From positions 1-64,000 of the forward strand of contig JAHFSX010000030.1 in assembly GCA_023269675.1 (NCBI GenBank): a stretch of 64,000 bases of DNA, written 5' to 3'. Of the stretch, positions 16,915-25,460 are shown in pieces. The DNA comes from Verrucomicrobiota bacterium. GTDB lineage: Bacteria > Verrucomicrobiota > Kiritimatiellia > RFP12 > UBA1067. Below the pieces are notes generated by a model. It made no database searches. It was not told the DNA's origin and saw nothing but the letters and a program-made list of their open reading frames with translations. The stretch's first letter is position 1, and each line of letters begins with the position of its first letter. The position numbers were made by a program, and so were the translations under genes.

Positions 16915-19254
16915 TTAGCGCTGTCCGCCCTCGGCCGCTACGGCCAACCGTTCCAGCGTCGCACGGTAGGCCTCGCGGGTGCGTAAAGCATGAGGTGTCA
17001 TCTTATCAAGCGGCTTAGCGTAGAAACCGTCGACGACCGCCTGCATCGGCAGCGGCTTCGAGGGTTTCATCGGCTGCTTCGTGTCGCCACCGGCCAGGCG
17101 CGCGTTGACCCAGCCCGTGTAGATCGCCAGCTGCGGCAGATAGTAGTCGTCGAACAGCTCATAAATGTAGGTGCGGCAATACCCGTTCTCCGCGTTGCCT
17201 TTGAGCGTCTGCTCAAACACAGGGTTCACCGGATGGACCGCCTGGAGCCTGGCCATGGAGACGTTCAGCGAGTAGTCCTCGTGCAGCGCGAGGATGTCGC
17301 GCAACGCCGTCAGAATGGCGGTCACCCTCTTCCCTTCGGCCTCAACGGAAGCGGCACCGGCTCGCCCCTGCAGCCACTCTTCCTGCGCGAGCGCGTACCC
17401 GTACAGCGCGTAACTGAAGGTCCGCCCCGCCACGGTCCGCGCGAGATCGACCGCGTCGCGGTCGACAAAGGCGTTGCCCGTCCCGTACGGCAATCCGGCC
17501 AAGGTGCGACAGAGTGCGGGGACATCTCGCATACATGGCCCGGTTTTTGAGCGCACACCCCTCATCGCCTCTGCCCGCATGGGCGTCACCTCGCGTTGCG
17601 CGAAACCGGCGAGATTGCGGAACTCGGGAGGCAGCTCGCCGTGCAGCTTGATCAGCGGCAGCGCCGCCAGCCAGGCGGCGAGCATCGGCTCCGCCGCCGT
17701 CTGATAGCGGTCACGGCAGAAAACGGGCAACAGCGCCTCGGGCGTCAGCGTTTCGGGTTTCCACGCGTTTTTCGTGAAAAACTCCAGCATCAGGCTGTCG
17801 CTATGGGAGTTCTCGGGCCAGTAGACAAACCCTTTGCAGGCGGGGTCGGCGGCGGCGACCGGCATCCGCTCGCGGATCACATCGTAATTGCCGCGCAGCT
17901 CGTTCTCCCACTCGTACGCGTGGAAAATGCCGAAAATCCAAGGGAATTGGCCGACCACGCCCCAGCTCTGAAAACTCTTGTCCGGCAGGTCCGAGGTGTA
18001 ATCAAAGATGAGCGTGTTCTGCGGATTCAGGATCTTGAGCAGGCTCGCCACCTCCGCGCCGGTCCAGCCGGGATAATAAAAGTCCCATGAGGCGATCAGC
18101 AGGGGCGCCTGCGGATAGTTCTCGCGAAGTTTTTCAATTATCCGCCGATAGGCGTAGAGCTTCATTTCCAGATTCTCGGCGCGGTTGGTGAAGACCTGAC
18201 GTTCGGCGAGCCCGATGGTGTGAAAGATTTCAGGGGAACCATAGGCCTTGATGTGCGCCTGAGTCAGTTTCCAGTAGTTGTCGAGATTCCGGTCATCGCG
18301 GATGTCCCAGACGGCACTGGTCGGGTTGCCCTGGTAGGCCCCGCCCGACTGGGGCATGAAGCGAGGCTTAACCTCTTCAAGGAAGGCCGCGGGCGTGCGG
18401 CTATACCAGTGGGTCATGGTGCCGGTGTCTTCCGGCTGCATCAGGCCGCGGTCACGGGCATATTGCAGGACATGTTTGCGGAGTTCGCCGCGATAGGGCA
18501 AAGGCCACGCGCTCGTGCGGTCATCGTAAGAGCGCGACACCGCCTCGGGCAGAGGCGCGTTGGTCGGCGGATAGGGCACGATTTCCGGAAACGCCTGCTG
18601 ATACACATCGTCCATGCCGATGCGCAGCATGACCAGGTTGAGCCGCTTCTTGAGCGCCCAGTCGATCTCCCGCTCCCACTGCGCGGGGCCCCAATGCTCA
18701 GCCTGGAACCGGTCGAGACTGCGGTGCGCGAAGTAGCGGATGCCGCGGTAGGCAAAGCGCGGCGACTCGCTCACGTCGAGCCCGCCCATCTGGATCTCCG
18801 CCCGCTTCGGAATGATGTCGCCGTCCCAGAAATAGCGGCACCCCGCCTGCCGCTCGAAGAAGTCGTAGACCGCGTAAAGCGTGCCGCGCCCGTTGCCGCC
18901 CGCGAGAAAAAGAAACCGGCGCCCCTCTTTGTCGGCGGACCGGATGCGGTAGGCGTCCGTGTCCGCGCCGAGGCCCAACGGGGGAATGATCTTCCGTTCC
19001 ACCGCGTCCCGGCAGAAACGGTTCACCGCGTCGGGACCGATGACAACCAGGTTCGCGGCGGCCTCCGGCTCAGTGACGATCGCCAGACGCACGCCGGTGA
19101 CGGCTTGATAATACTGGCCGAACGCTTCCGCCGCCACGGCATACGCCTGCGGCGCGGATACGGGCTTGAGAATCTGCCATCCGGCGGCAGGCGCCGCTAA
19201 GGCCGTCCCGGACCCGCATAGGACGCCCAAGATGGCCGCACGCACGTTTAGCAT
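16915..19254 (-). CDS. GH89-like (alpha-N-acetylglucosaminidase-type) secreted protein
   Basis: About 779 residues with a signal peptide (MLNVRAAILGVLCGSGTALA). The N-terminal domain (LAGGNGRGTLYAVYDFFERQAG) is the alpha/beta domain shared by GH67, GH89 and DUF4838 proteins. The segment WEREIDWALKKRLNLVMLRIG matches in pattern the WEREIDWMAL stretch of NAGLU-type GH89 enzymes, which cleave alpha-linked GlcNAc. A GH67 or DUF4838 relationship cannot be excluded, and catalytic residues were not assigned. The ATG at 19254 has GGGAGG only three bases away; ATG 19272 and 19323 are alternatives. It sits 13 bases before the Fe-S fusion gene. Confidence 0.72.
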   Translation of the reverse strand: MLNVRAAILGVLCGSGTALAAPAAGWQILKPVSAPQAYAVAAEAFGQYYQAVTGVRLAIVTEPEAAANLVVIGPDAVNRFCRDAVERKIIPPLGLGADTDAYRIRSADKEGRRFLFLAGGNGRGTLYAVYDFFERQAGCRYFWDGDIIPKRAEIQMGGLDVSESPRFAYRGIRYFAHRSLDRFQAEHWGPAQWEREIDWALKKRLNLVMLRIGMDDVYQQAFPEIVPYPPTNAPLPEAVSRSYDDRTSAWPLPYRGELRKHVLQYARDRGLMQPEDTGTMTHWYSRTPAAFLEEVKPRFMPQSGGAYQGNPTSAVWDIRDDRNLDNYWKLTQAHIKAYGSPEIFHTIGLAERQVFTNRAENLEMKLYAYRRIIEKLRENYPQAPLLIASWDFYYPGWTGAEVASLLKILNPQNTLIFDYTSDLPDKSFQSWGVVGQFPWIFGIFHAYEWENELRGNYDVIRERMPVAAADPACKGFVYWPENSHSDSLMLEFFTKNAWKPETLTPEALLPVFCRDRYQTAAEPMLAAWLAALPLIKLHGELPPEFRNLAGFAQREVTPMRAEAMRGVRSKTGPCMRDVPALCRTLAGLPYGTGNAFVDRDAVDLARTVAGRTFSYALYGYALAQEEWLQGRAGAASVEAEGKRVTAILTALRDILALHEDYSLNVSMARLQAVHPVNPVFEQTLKGNAENGYCRTYIYELFDDYYLPQLAIYTGWVNARLAGGDTKQPMKPSKPLPMQAVVDGFYAKPLDKMTPHALRTREAYRATLERLAVAAEGGQR

Positions 19255-19344
19255 TTTCCTCCCGCATTTCATGACCGCAAGGTTATACCTTAAATGGCTT
19301 CCCTGACGTTTGATTTCGTACACGGTCTTTTTTAGAACATCCGG

Positions 19345-19455
19345 TCAGGGCTTCCGGCTTTTGATTTTTTCGACCGTGTAGGCCGCAGGCGAGGTGATCT
19401 TGCGGCGCGGCTCGTCCCACCCCTTCATCTCCTCCAGACTCTCGAACAACGCGAC
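19345..19455 (-). other. In-frame coding continuation beyond the TGA stop of the MurQ-like gene
   Basis: Directly after the TGA at 19456-19458 the same frame continues for 36 codons to a second TGA at 19345-19347. The peptide runs VALFESLEEMKGWDEP then RRKITSPAAYTVEKIKSRKP. Codons are GC-rich at third positions like the gene itself. MurQ proteins normally continue past the equivalent point into a small helical tail. This looks like a tail cut off by a nonsense change or by a base-call error. Confidence 0.55.
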
Positions 19456-21315
19456 TCAGGCCGTCTCGTAATCCACCCCGCCCAGCTCGACGATCAGGCG
19501 CACGCTCCGGTCGATCAGCTTCTTGTTCGAAGCGTCGACGTGCGCCATCCAGTTGCTGTTCAGCCTGCCCAGCTTGCCCATGGTCGCGGTTGAGACGTTG
19601 TTCAGCGCGAGTTTGACCGCCAGATGCGAGAAGAGGTTCAGAGGTGTCGCGGGGATGTCCACATCCACATGGATAAGCTTGCCCTGCCAGCCCCGCGGCA
19701 CAGGCCGGCCCACCGCCAAGGCCATCCGCTCGTCGAACGGCGCGGACGCGGCCAAGAAGGCGAGCCGCCAGGCGTTGTCCGCACCTTCATCCAGAAGCGC
19801 GGCCTCTTCGCCGATCAGCACGGCCATGGCCGCGTTGGGCTTCACCTCCGTGCGCGAGGCGTCCGGCTCGTTGCCGATCAGGTACGTGTGCAGCCGCGCC
19901 TGATCGATCTGCGGCGGATTCTTGATGATCTTATCGGAGGCCTTCAGTTGCGCGTAGGTCTCGGCTGTCCATTCCAGACATCGGGGCGCATGCTCGACCA
20001 GGCGCAGCCACGCGGCAGGGGTGGCCTGGAGAGGATCCTTCACGAACGCCCACGGCGCGGGCGATACGGCGTCGAGGCTGCTCCTGAACGGCGGGATCTT
20101 GAAGGTCGGCGAGCGCTCGGTCGTATCCGTGAAGATATCCAGCAAGTAGGCGTCCGCAAAATAGGTGATCCGTCCTTTGCGGCTATAGAGGTCCGCCTCG
20201 CCGTCCGCCATCTTCGCCAGCGCGGCGACGTTCTCCGCGGAACGGAGCTGCGCGAGTAGCGTCTCGAACTGTGCCAGCGTCTTTTCCGGCGTGATTTCTC
20301 CGATACCCAGCGACGCTCGCTGCGCGGGCGTCAACTTGGGCTTCAGATGATCCGCCTGGGCCGCCTCGAAGGCCATGCCCGCCACGAGCAGCTCGATGGT
20401 CGTCGCCTGCATCCGGGTCGAGCCCGCCACAGCCATGGGCCCGGTGCAGAGCACGAGCTTGGTCACGGCTTCGTTCGCGATCACGCGGCGGCAGCGCTCC
20501 AGATTCTTGGCCAAGAGCTCGGCCGGATTGTTGAAGAGGAAAAAGACACTCGCCCCCGCGTCCAAGCCGCGCAGCACCGTCCCGATCACCGAGGAGGTTT
20601 CGCCGCCTTCGGAGATCGCGACGACCACGTCACCCGCTTTCACGTCCGCCTGCTCCATCTGGTGATAGCCGAAGGTGATATAGTCCTCGAAACTCTCCAC
20701 CGAACGGATCAGCGCAAAGTCGCCGCCGGTCATCACCGCGCGGGTGCGTGACGCCATATCCCCGCACACGCCTTGGAGTTCGGGATGCTTCTCAAACGTC
20801 TCACGCCAATAGCGGCGGTTGGCGGCGTCCAGCAGGATCGCGAGACGGCCGGTGGCGCCGCAGCCGCTGAAATAGACGGTCGCGTGGTTGTCCAGGGCCG
20901 TCTTGATCGCCACCCGCAACTTCGCGAATTCCGCCGATGCGATCACCTGCTTGGCGACCGGAGGGATATCGTCGTCCACGCTCAGCAACATGCGCAGGCC
21001 CTTGGCCGTATCCGCCTGCACCGCCTGCGAAAGCCCGCGCGTCCGGGGATGCGACTGCTCGGTCGGCAGGTAGCCCAGATGGAACTGCGTCTCGTTCCTG
21101 ATGAACTGCAGCGCCTGCTCGCGGGGGGTCTCTTGCGCGTGGCCCATACCGAGAAATGCGGCATAGGCAGCGACGGCGAGCGGGAAGGGTGCCAATCGTC
21201 TACGCCTTGCCATGGCCCTCGATGCACGCCCAGGGATGGGCGTGCCACATTCGGTGGATGTGCCATGCGTATCCTTGCGCATCGGTGTGACTTTTTTGGA
21301 GAAAGGTCTTTTCAT
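19456..21315 (-). CDS. MurQ/GCKR-like double SIS-domain protein with export-type N-terminus
   Basis: A 619-residue protein as read. It holds sugar-phosphate isomerase (SIS) motifs FSGCGATGRLAILLDAA and VVAISEGGETSSVIGTVLRG, plus the MurQ signature STRMQATTIELLV. A further MurQ-like region near the end reads STATMGKLGRLNSNWMAHVD. MurQ cleaves N-acetylmuramate-6-phosphate; GCKR is a double-SIS sensor. The sequence before residue 62 (RRRRLAPFPLAVAAYAAF then LGMGHAQ) resembles a signal peptide, odd for a phosphosugar enzyme. ATG 21315 has GTGAGG overlapping the previous stop; ATG 21213 would start at the signal. Codons 12-31 come from a dispersed repeat. The C-terminus seems truncated by an in-frame TGA. 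Confidence 0.75.
   Translation of the reverse strand: MKRPFSKKVTPMRKDTHGTSTECGTPIPGRASRAMARRRRLAPFPLAVAAYAAFLGMGHAQETPREQALQFIRNETQFHLGYLPTEQSHPRTRGLSQAVQADTAKGLRMLLSVDDDIPPVAKQVIASAEFAKLRVAIKTALDNHATVYFSGCGATGRLAILLDAANRRYWRETFEKHPELQGVCGDMASRTRAVMTGGDFALIRSVESFEDYITFGYHQMEQADVKAGDVVVAISEGGETSSVIGTVLRGLDAGASVFFLFNNPAELLAKNLERCRRVIANEAVTKLVLCTGPMAVAGSTRMQATTIELLVAGMAFEAAQADHLKPKLTPAQRASLGIGEITPEKTLAQFETLLAQLRSAENVAALAKMADGEADLYSRKGRITYFADAYLLDIFTDTTERSPTFKIPPFRSSLDAVSPAPWAFVKDPLQATPAAWLRLVEHAPRCLEWTAETYAQLKASDKIIKNPPQIDQARLHTYLIGNEPDASRTEVKPNAAMAVLIGEEAALLDEGADNAWRLAFLAASAPFDERMALAVGRPVPRGWQGKLIHVDVDIPATPLNLFSHLAVKLALNNVSTATMGKLGRLNSNWMAHVDASNKKLIDRSVRLIVELGGVDYETA
21225..21282. repeat. Dispersed repeat, family B copy 1, inside a gene start
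   Basis: The block CGCCCAGGGATGGGCGTGCC followed by ACAT, and then GGATGTGCCATGCGTATCCT followed by TGCGCAT, recurs at 32524-32579 and, more diverged, at 56594-56648. Here it lies within the 5' part of the MurQ-like reading frame and is in frame with it. Its outer end coincides with an ATG at 21282. Confidence 0.65.
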
Positions 21316-21325
21316 CCGAACGTCC

Positions 21326-23248
21326 TCACTTTCCGTTTAGCTTCGAATATCGCTCCAGCAGCTCCCTCTGATATTTCTTGAACGTTTCCGCTGAAGTCGT
21401 TTCGCGGTGCGCCTGGACATTGAAGCGGGCGCAGGTCCCGATCCACGCGCGGCAGGCTTCAAGCGGGTCGGCTGGCCCCTCGAAAGGCTGTCCCCTGCGT
21501 TCCGCGTGCCTCTTGAGCGCCTCGAAGTTGATGAGCCAGACATGATCCAAAGGGAGCTTTTCGCGCAGGACCTTGTCGCGCAACCCCCGGTTGCTGACGG
21601 GGTCACGCGTCTCCTCCGCCTCCGCCGTCAGAAGCGCCGCGCGCATGAGCCGCGTGGCCTCTAGGATGCCGTCGGGGTCGAGCCACGAGGTGACGTTCTC
21701 CTGATAGCAGCCGAGGGTGATGCCCGACGCCTCGGCGCGGTCATGGATGAAGTCCAGATAGCGCTTCAGAACCGCGCCGGTCTGCGCGCCGTAATAGCCG
21801 GTCAGAAACGCGTCGATCAACCGGTTCTCGTCCAGGCCGGGATTCCACAGCAGATGCGAGATCACCCAGTGGCGCAGACGCACGAAATCCCCCGCCGCAC
21901 AGAGCGCGTCACCCTGCTCGAAAAGTCCGGCCGCGCCGTTTTTGACGAAGAAGCGGATATTGGGCGCCAATACGCGCAGGTTCGGATGCGGCAGCATGTA
22001 AGAGCTGAAGTCGGTCACGTAGTCCCAGCCGAACAGGTTGCTGCCGGCGATCCGGCTCCACGCCTCCACATCGCTCACAAACGCCCGGTTGGCTTTGTTG
22101 GCGCTGTCCAGCGGCTGCAGAAAGGAACACTCGATCGCGCAGAGGCGGATCAGGACGTTGCGGCGGGGCTTGACCCGCGCGGGGGCTTTGCGCGTGTACT
22201 GATAGGCGAACGTTTCCACGAAGACGTTCGGGAACTCTTTCTCGATCTCCTCGGCCACGCGGTTGACGAAACGGAGCAGCGGCCCGGAGGCCGTGCCGAC
22301 GCCGCCCTCCTCCTTCTCGACCTGCAAACAGCGGGCGCAGGTGCAACGGCCCTCGGCGTCGTTCTGGCTGACCTGGATCATGTCCGCACCCGGATCCTCG
22401 CGCAGCAGCGCGAGCGCGTTGCGGGTCAGCTCTTCGCGCATCCCGTCGTTCGTCAGGCAGAGCTGCGCCTCCCGGTGGGTGCGCTTGCCCTTGATCTCGC
22501 TGTACCACTCGGGGTGTTTCCCGAAATACACCTGGGGCGGCAGCAGCTCGTAGAACGAGTGGTAGGCGGAGTTGCGTCCCTTGAAATAGATGAGCCGGTG
22601 GTTGCCCCCGTATGCCTCCGGGATCATCTCCAGGGGGGCCAGCATGTAGCGTGTGCGCGAGCTGGCGTTGCCCTTCAGGCGCGTCTTGAAGCGCGCGTTG
22701 AACGAATCGAGGTAGTACGACTCGCGGAACCGCAGCTGCGGCGCGTACCGGATGTCCAGATCGGGAAGCGGCAGGGTCGGCGTATGGGGGATGAAGGTCT
22801 CCGACGAGGTCCACCAGCGGACGCCCACGGTGTCCTCAAGATAGGTGTACACCGCATACAGCGCGCCGCGCTGCGGATGCCCTGTCAGGATCAGGTCTTT
22901 CCCGGCGGTCTTGAGCACAATCCCGTCATAGGGCAGGGCTTTCGGATCGAAGCCCGGCATGAGCGCGGCGAGGGCCGCGGTGTTGCCGACCAGCATGCGG
23001 GAGCCGAGGGGGGCGGCGCTTTCGTTGGTGACGGCAAACCGGCCGCCCGTCACCTGATCGAGGTGCAGCCGCAACTCCTCGGCGGCGCTCCGCTCCACCG
23101 GGGTCGCGGCATCGGGAAGCACGATCACGGCCCGGGCCGCGCCGTCCACGGCCAAAAAGCCTGACGGCCGCGTCTCAAACTCCCGCGCGTTCAAAGATAT
23201 AGCGGCCGCCGCCCACAGCCAACCGGCACTCACCTGATTCAGAACCAT
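21326..23248 (-). CDS. DUF4838 domain protein, secreted
   Basis: A 640-residue protein starting with a hydrophobic signal (VSAGWLWAAAAISLNA). The N-terminal alpha/beta domain has PVERSAAEELRLHLDQVTGG and LTGHPQRGALYAVYTYLEDTVG. The DUF4838 core follows: HPEWYSEIKGKR, LCLTNDGMREELTRNAL, VSQNDAEGRCTCARC and FAYQYTRKAP. The CxCxxC after NDAEGR is typical of the family. DUF4838 proteins are predicted glycoside hydrolases related to GH20 and GH67, with few tested members. It is the first gene of the minus-strand cluster and has GGGGG about nine bases before the ATG. The MurQ-like gene begins ten bases after its stop. Confidence 0.87.
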   Translation of the reverse strand: MVLNQVSAGWLWAAAAISLNAREFETRPSGFLAVDGAARAVIVLPDAATPVERSAAEELRLHLDQVTGGRFAVTNESAAPLGSRMLVGNTAALAALMPGFDPKALPYDGIVLKTAGKDLILTGHPQRGALYAVYTYLEDTVGVRWWTSSETFIPHTPTLPLPDLDIRYAPQLRFRESYYLDSFNARFKTRLKGNASSRTRYMLAPLEMIPEAYGGNHRLIYFKGRNSAYHSFYELLPPQVYFGKHPEWYSEIKGKRTHREAQLCLTNDGMREELTRNALALLREDPGADMIQVSQNDAEGRCTCARCLQVEKEEGGVGTASGPLLRFVNRVAEEIEKEFPNVFVETFAYQYTRKAPARVKPRRNVLIRLCAIECSFLQPLDSANKANRAFVSDVEAWSRIAGSNLFGWDYVTDFSSYMLPHPNLRVLAPNIRFFVKNGAAGLFEQGDALCAAGDFVRLRHWVISHLLWNPGLDENRLIDAFLTGYYGAQTGAVLKRYLDFIHDRAEASGITLGCYQENVTSWLDPDGILEATRLMRAALLTAEAEETRDPVSNRGLRDKVLREKLPLDHVWLINFEALKRHAERRGQPFEGPADPLEACRAWIGTCARFNVQAHRETTSAETFKKYQRELLERYSKLNGK

Positions 23249-23345
23249 GTCCGCATCCCCCTTTACACGACTACAGGGGCATAGGATAAGCCATCGGACA
23301 TCAGCCGGCCACCCTAATTTTGAGCGGTGAGCGCCTGGCGCACGC

Positions 23346-25283
23346 TCAGGCGTTGCGGAAGCCGTAACTCTCGCGCGTCAGGCCGCGCGGCAGCTCTTTG
23401 ATGAAGCGGGAGGGTTTGCAGAAGAACACCCCGCCGTCGCGCGTGCGCCGCATCTCGGGCGCGCACAGCACCAGCTCGTCCTTGGCGCGCGTCACCGCCA
23501 CGTAGAAAAGGCGGCGCTCCTCTGCGTCGTTCTCCGACTCTCCGACCGAGCGGCTGGACGGGAACATGCCTTCCGACGCCCAGATCACGAAGACCACGGG
23601 CCACTCCAGCCCCTTGGCCTGGTGCACGGTGCTCAGGTGCAGCATGTCCGCGTGCTCGCGGCTCATCTTGTCGTACTCGTGATCCACGTTGGTGAGCAGC
23701 GCCACCTCTTGCAGGAAGGCCGTCATGCTGCCGCTCTTGGTGATCTGCAACGCCAGCTCGCGGATATCCTCTTCGCGCTTGTCGCCGTTCTCGTACGCGC
23801 GCGCCAGATAGGTGTGGAAGAACACGTCGCAGAAGCGCTGCACGACCTCGCCGCCCGCCGCCGCCAGATTCTCGCGGTGATACTCCCCGAAGAGCCGGTC
23901 GATCTCCTGCCACTGGCCGCGGGCCGCGGGCTTGAGCGCCGCGCACAGCCGCTCGCGCTGCTCCGGGTCACGCGTGTCGAAGCTACCGCCCAGCTTCACC
24001 CAGAGCGCGTCGATCGTCTTCTCGCCCACGCCGGCCAGCATGCCCAGCAGCCGCCCGAAGGCCATGCGGTCCAGCCGGTTCTCGCACACGCGCAGGAAGG
24101 CGACCACGTCCTTGACGTGCGCCTGCTCGAACACGCTGATGCCGGAGGTGATGACGTACGGCAGCCGCGCGCGGCCCAGCATCATCTGCAGCTCGATCGA
24201 GTGGTAGTGCGCGCGGTAGAGCACCGCCATGTCGCTCAGCTTGTAGCCGTCCTCTTGATAGCGCCGGACCAGCCCCAGCAGGGCCGTGGCCTGCTCGTCC
24301 CCGTCGCGCACGTAGAAGACGCGCGGCTTGTTGCGCGCCGTGCGCGTCGGGCGGAGCGTCTTCTGGAACTGCTCGGGGTTGCCCTTGATGCAGGCGTTGG
24401 CCAGCTCCAGCACCTCGGGCACGCTGCGGTAGTTCTGCTCCAGCTTGACGATGCGGCAGCCCTCCCAGCGTTTGGGGAACTCCATGATGTTGCGGAAGTC
24501 CGCCCCGCGCCACGAGTAGATGCACTGGAAGTCGTCGCCCACCGCCATCACGTTCCGGTTCACGCCCGCCAGGATGTCGACCATCTTGGCCTGCAGGAGG
24601 TTCGTGTCCTGGTACTCGTCCACCAGCACGTGCCGGAACTTGTTCTGGTAAAAGTCGCGGACCGGCTCGTGCTCCGTGAGCAGCCGCAGGCCGTTCACCA
24701 GCAGGTCGTCGAAGTCCATCGCCCCCATCGTCAGCTTGCGCTCCGCGTAGAGGTTGGCGACCTTGACGATCTCCAAGGGGTCGACCTTGAGCTCGTCGAG
24801 CACCTCCTCCAGCGCGTCCTCGATGTCGCACGCGCGGTTGGCCGCCGAGCTGATGAGCGAGCCGATCACATCCTTCTTGGGAAACTCCTTCTTGTTGATC
24901 ACCGCGTCTTTGATGCAGAGGTCGATCAGCGTGCGCGAGTCGTCGCGGTCGAGGATGGTGAAATCGTTCGGATAGCCGAGCCGGTCGCCGAAGCGGCGCA
25001 GGAACCGGTTGCAGACGTGGTGGAAGGTGCCGCTCCAGAGGTTGCCCACCGCCTCGCCGGCCACCTGCCGGGCGCGCTCCAGCATCTCGCGCGCCGCGCG
25101 GTTGGTGAAGGTCAGCAGCAGCAGGCTGTCAGGGACCACGCCTTTTTCCACAAGGTAGGCCACGCGGTAGACGAGGGTGCGCGTCTTGCCGGTGCCGGCG
25201 GCCGCCAGCACCAGCAGCGGCCCGTCGCCCGCGGTCGCGGCCTCGCACTGCTCAACGTTCAAAAGCTTGGAATAATCTGTCAT
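23346..25283 (-). CDS. UvrD/Rep/PcrA-type ATP-dependent DNA helicase
   Basis: A 645-residue superfamily 1A helicase. Walker A is AAAGTGKTRT near residue 30 and Walker B is VDEYQDTN. QNYRS, STVHQAKGLEWPVVF and RRLFYVAVTRAKDEL are motifs IV, V and VI of the UvrD group. It unwinds DNA 3' to 5' in repair or replication restart, in the cytoplasm. It is shorter than E. coli UvrD (about 720) and lacks the long C-terminal tail. ATG 25283 (MTDYSKLLN) is chosen because the conserved part begins there; ATG 25295 and 25361 are in frame, and none has a strong ribosome site. It is 97 bases upstream of the glycosidase cluster on the same strand. Confidence 0.92.
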   Translation of the reverse strand: MTDYSKLLNVEQCEAATAGDGPLLVLAAAGTGKTRTLVYRVAYLVEKGVVPDSLLLLTFTNRAAREMLERARQVAGEAVGNLWSGTFHHVCNRFLRRFGDRLGYPNDFTILDRDDSRTLIDLCIKDAVINKKEFPKKDVIGSLISSAANRACDIEDALEEVLDELKVDPLEIVKVANLYAERKLTMGAMDFDDLLVNGLRLLTEHEPVRDFYQNKFRHVLVDEYQDTNLLQAKMVDILAGVNRNVMAVGDDFQCIYSWRGADFRNIMEFPKRWEGCRIVKLEQNYRSVPEVLELANACIKGNPEQFQKTLRPTRTARNKPRVFYVRDGDEQATALLGLVRRYQEDGYKLSDMAVLYRAHYHSIELQMMLGRARLPYVITSGISVFEQAHVKDVVAFLRVCENRLDRMAFGRLLGMLAGVGEKTIDALWVKLGGSFDTRDPEQRERLCAALKPAARGQWQEIDRLFGEYHRENLAAAGGEVVQRFCDVFFHTYLARAYENGDKREEDIRELALQITKSGSMTAFLQEVALLTNVDHEYDKMSREHADMLHLSTVHQAKGLEWPVVFVIWASEGMFPSSRSVGESENDAEERRLFYVAVTRAKDELVLCAPEMRRTRDGGVFFCKPSRFIKELPRGLTRESYGFRNA

Positions 25284-25460
25284 GTGGGGGCGCATTATAC
25301 GCAACCCGCCGCAAAATTGCCCGCACGTTTTTCTATTGCACTTTCGGCCTAGGTTTGGCATGTTTCGGACCGACTTCTTTTCGCCGTATCAGCGCGTTGA
25401 ACGGGGCGCGACTGAGAACCGTCTTCCAATATTCAGAAAGCTTGAGGTAAAGTACCCGAA

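Noticed and set aside
19456..19458. TGA as selenocysteine or reassigned codon in the MurQ-like gene
   Set aside because: MurQ has no selenocysteine at this place, no insertion element was seen, and many genes here end in TGA.
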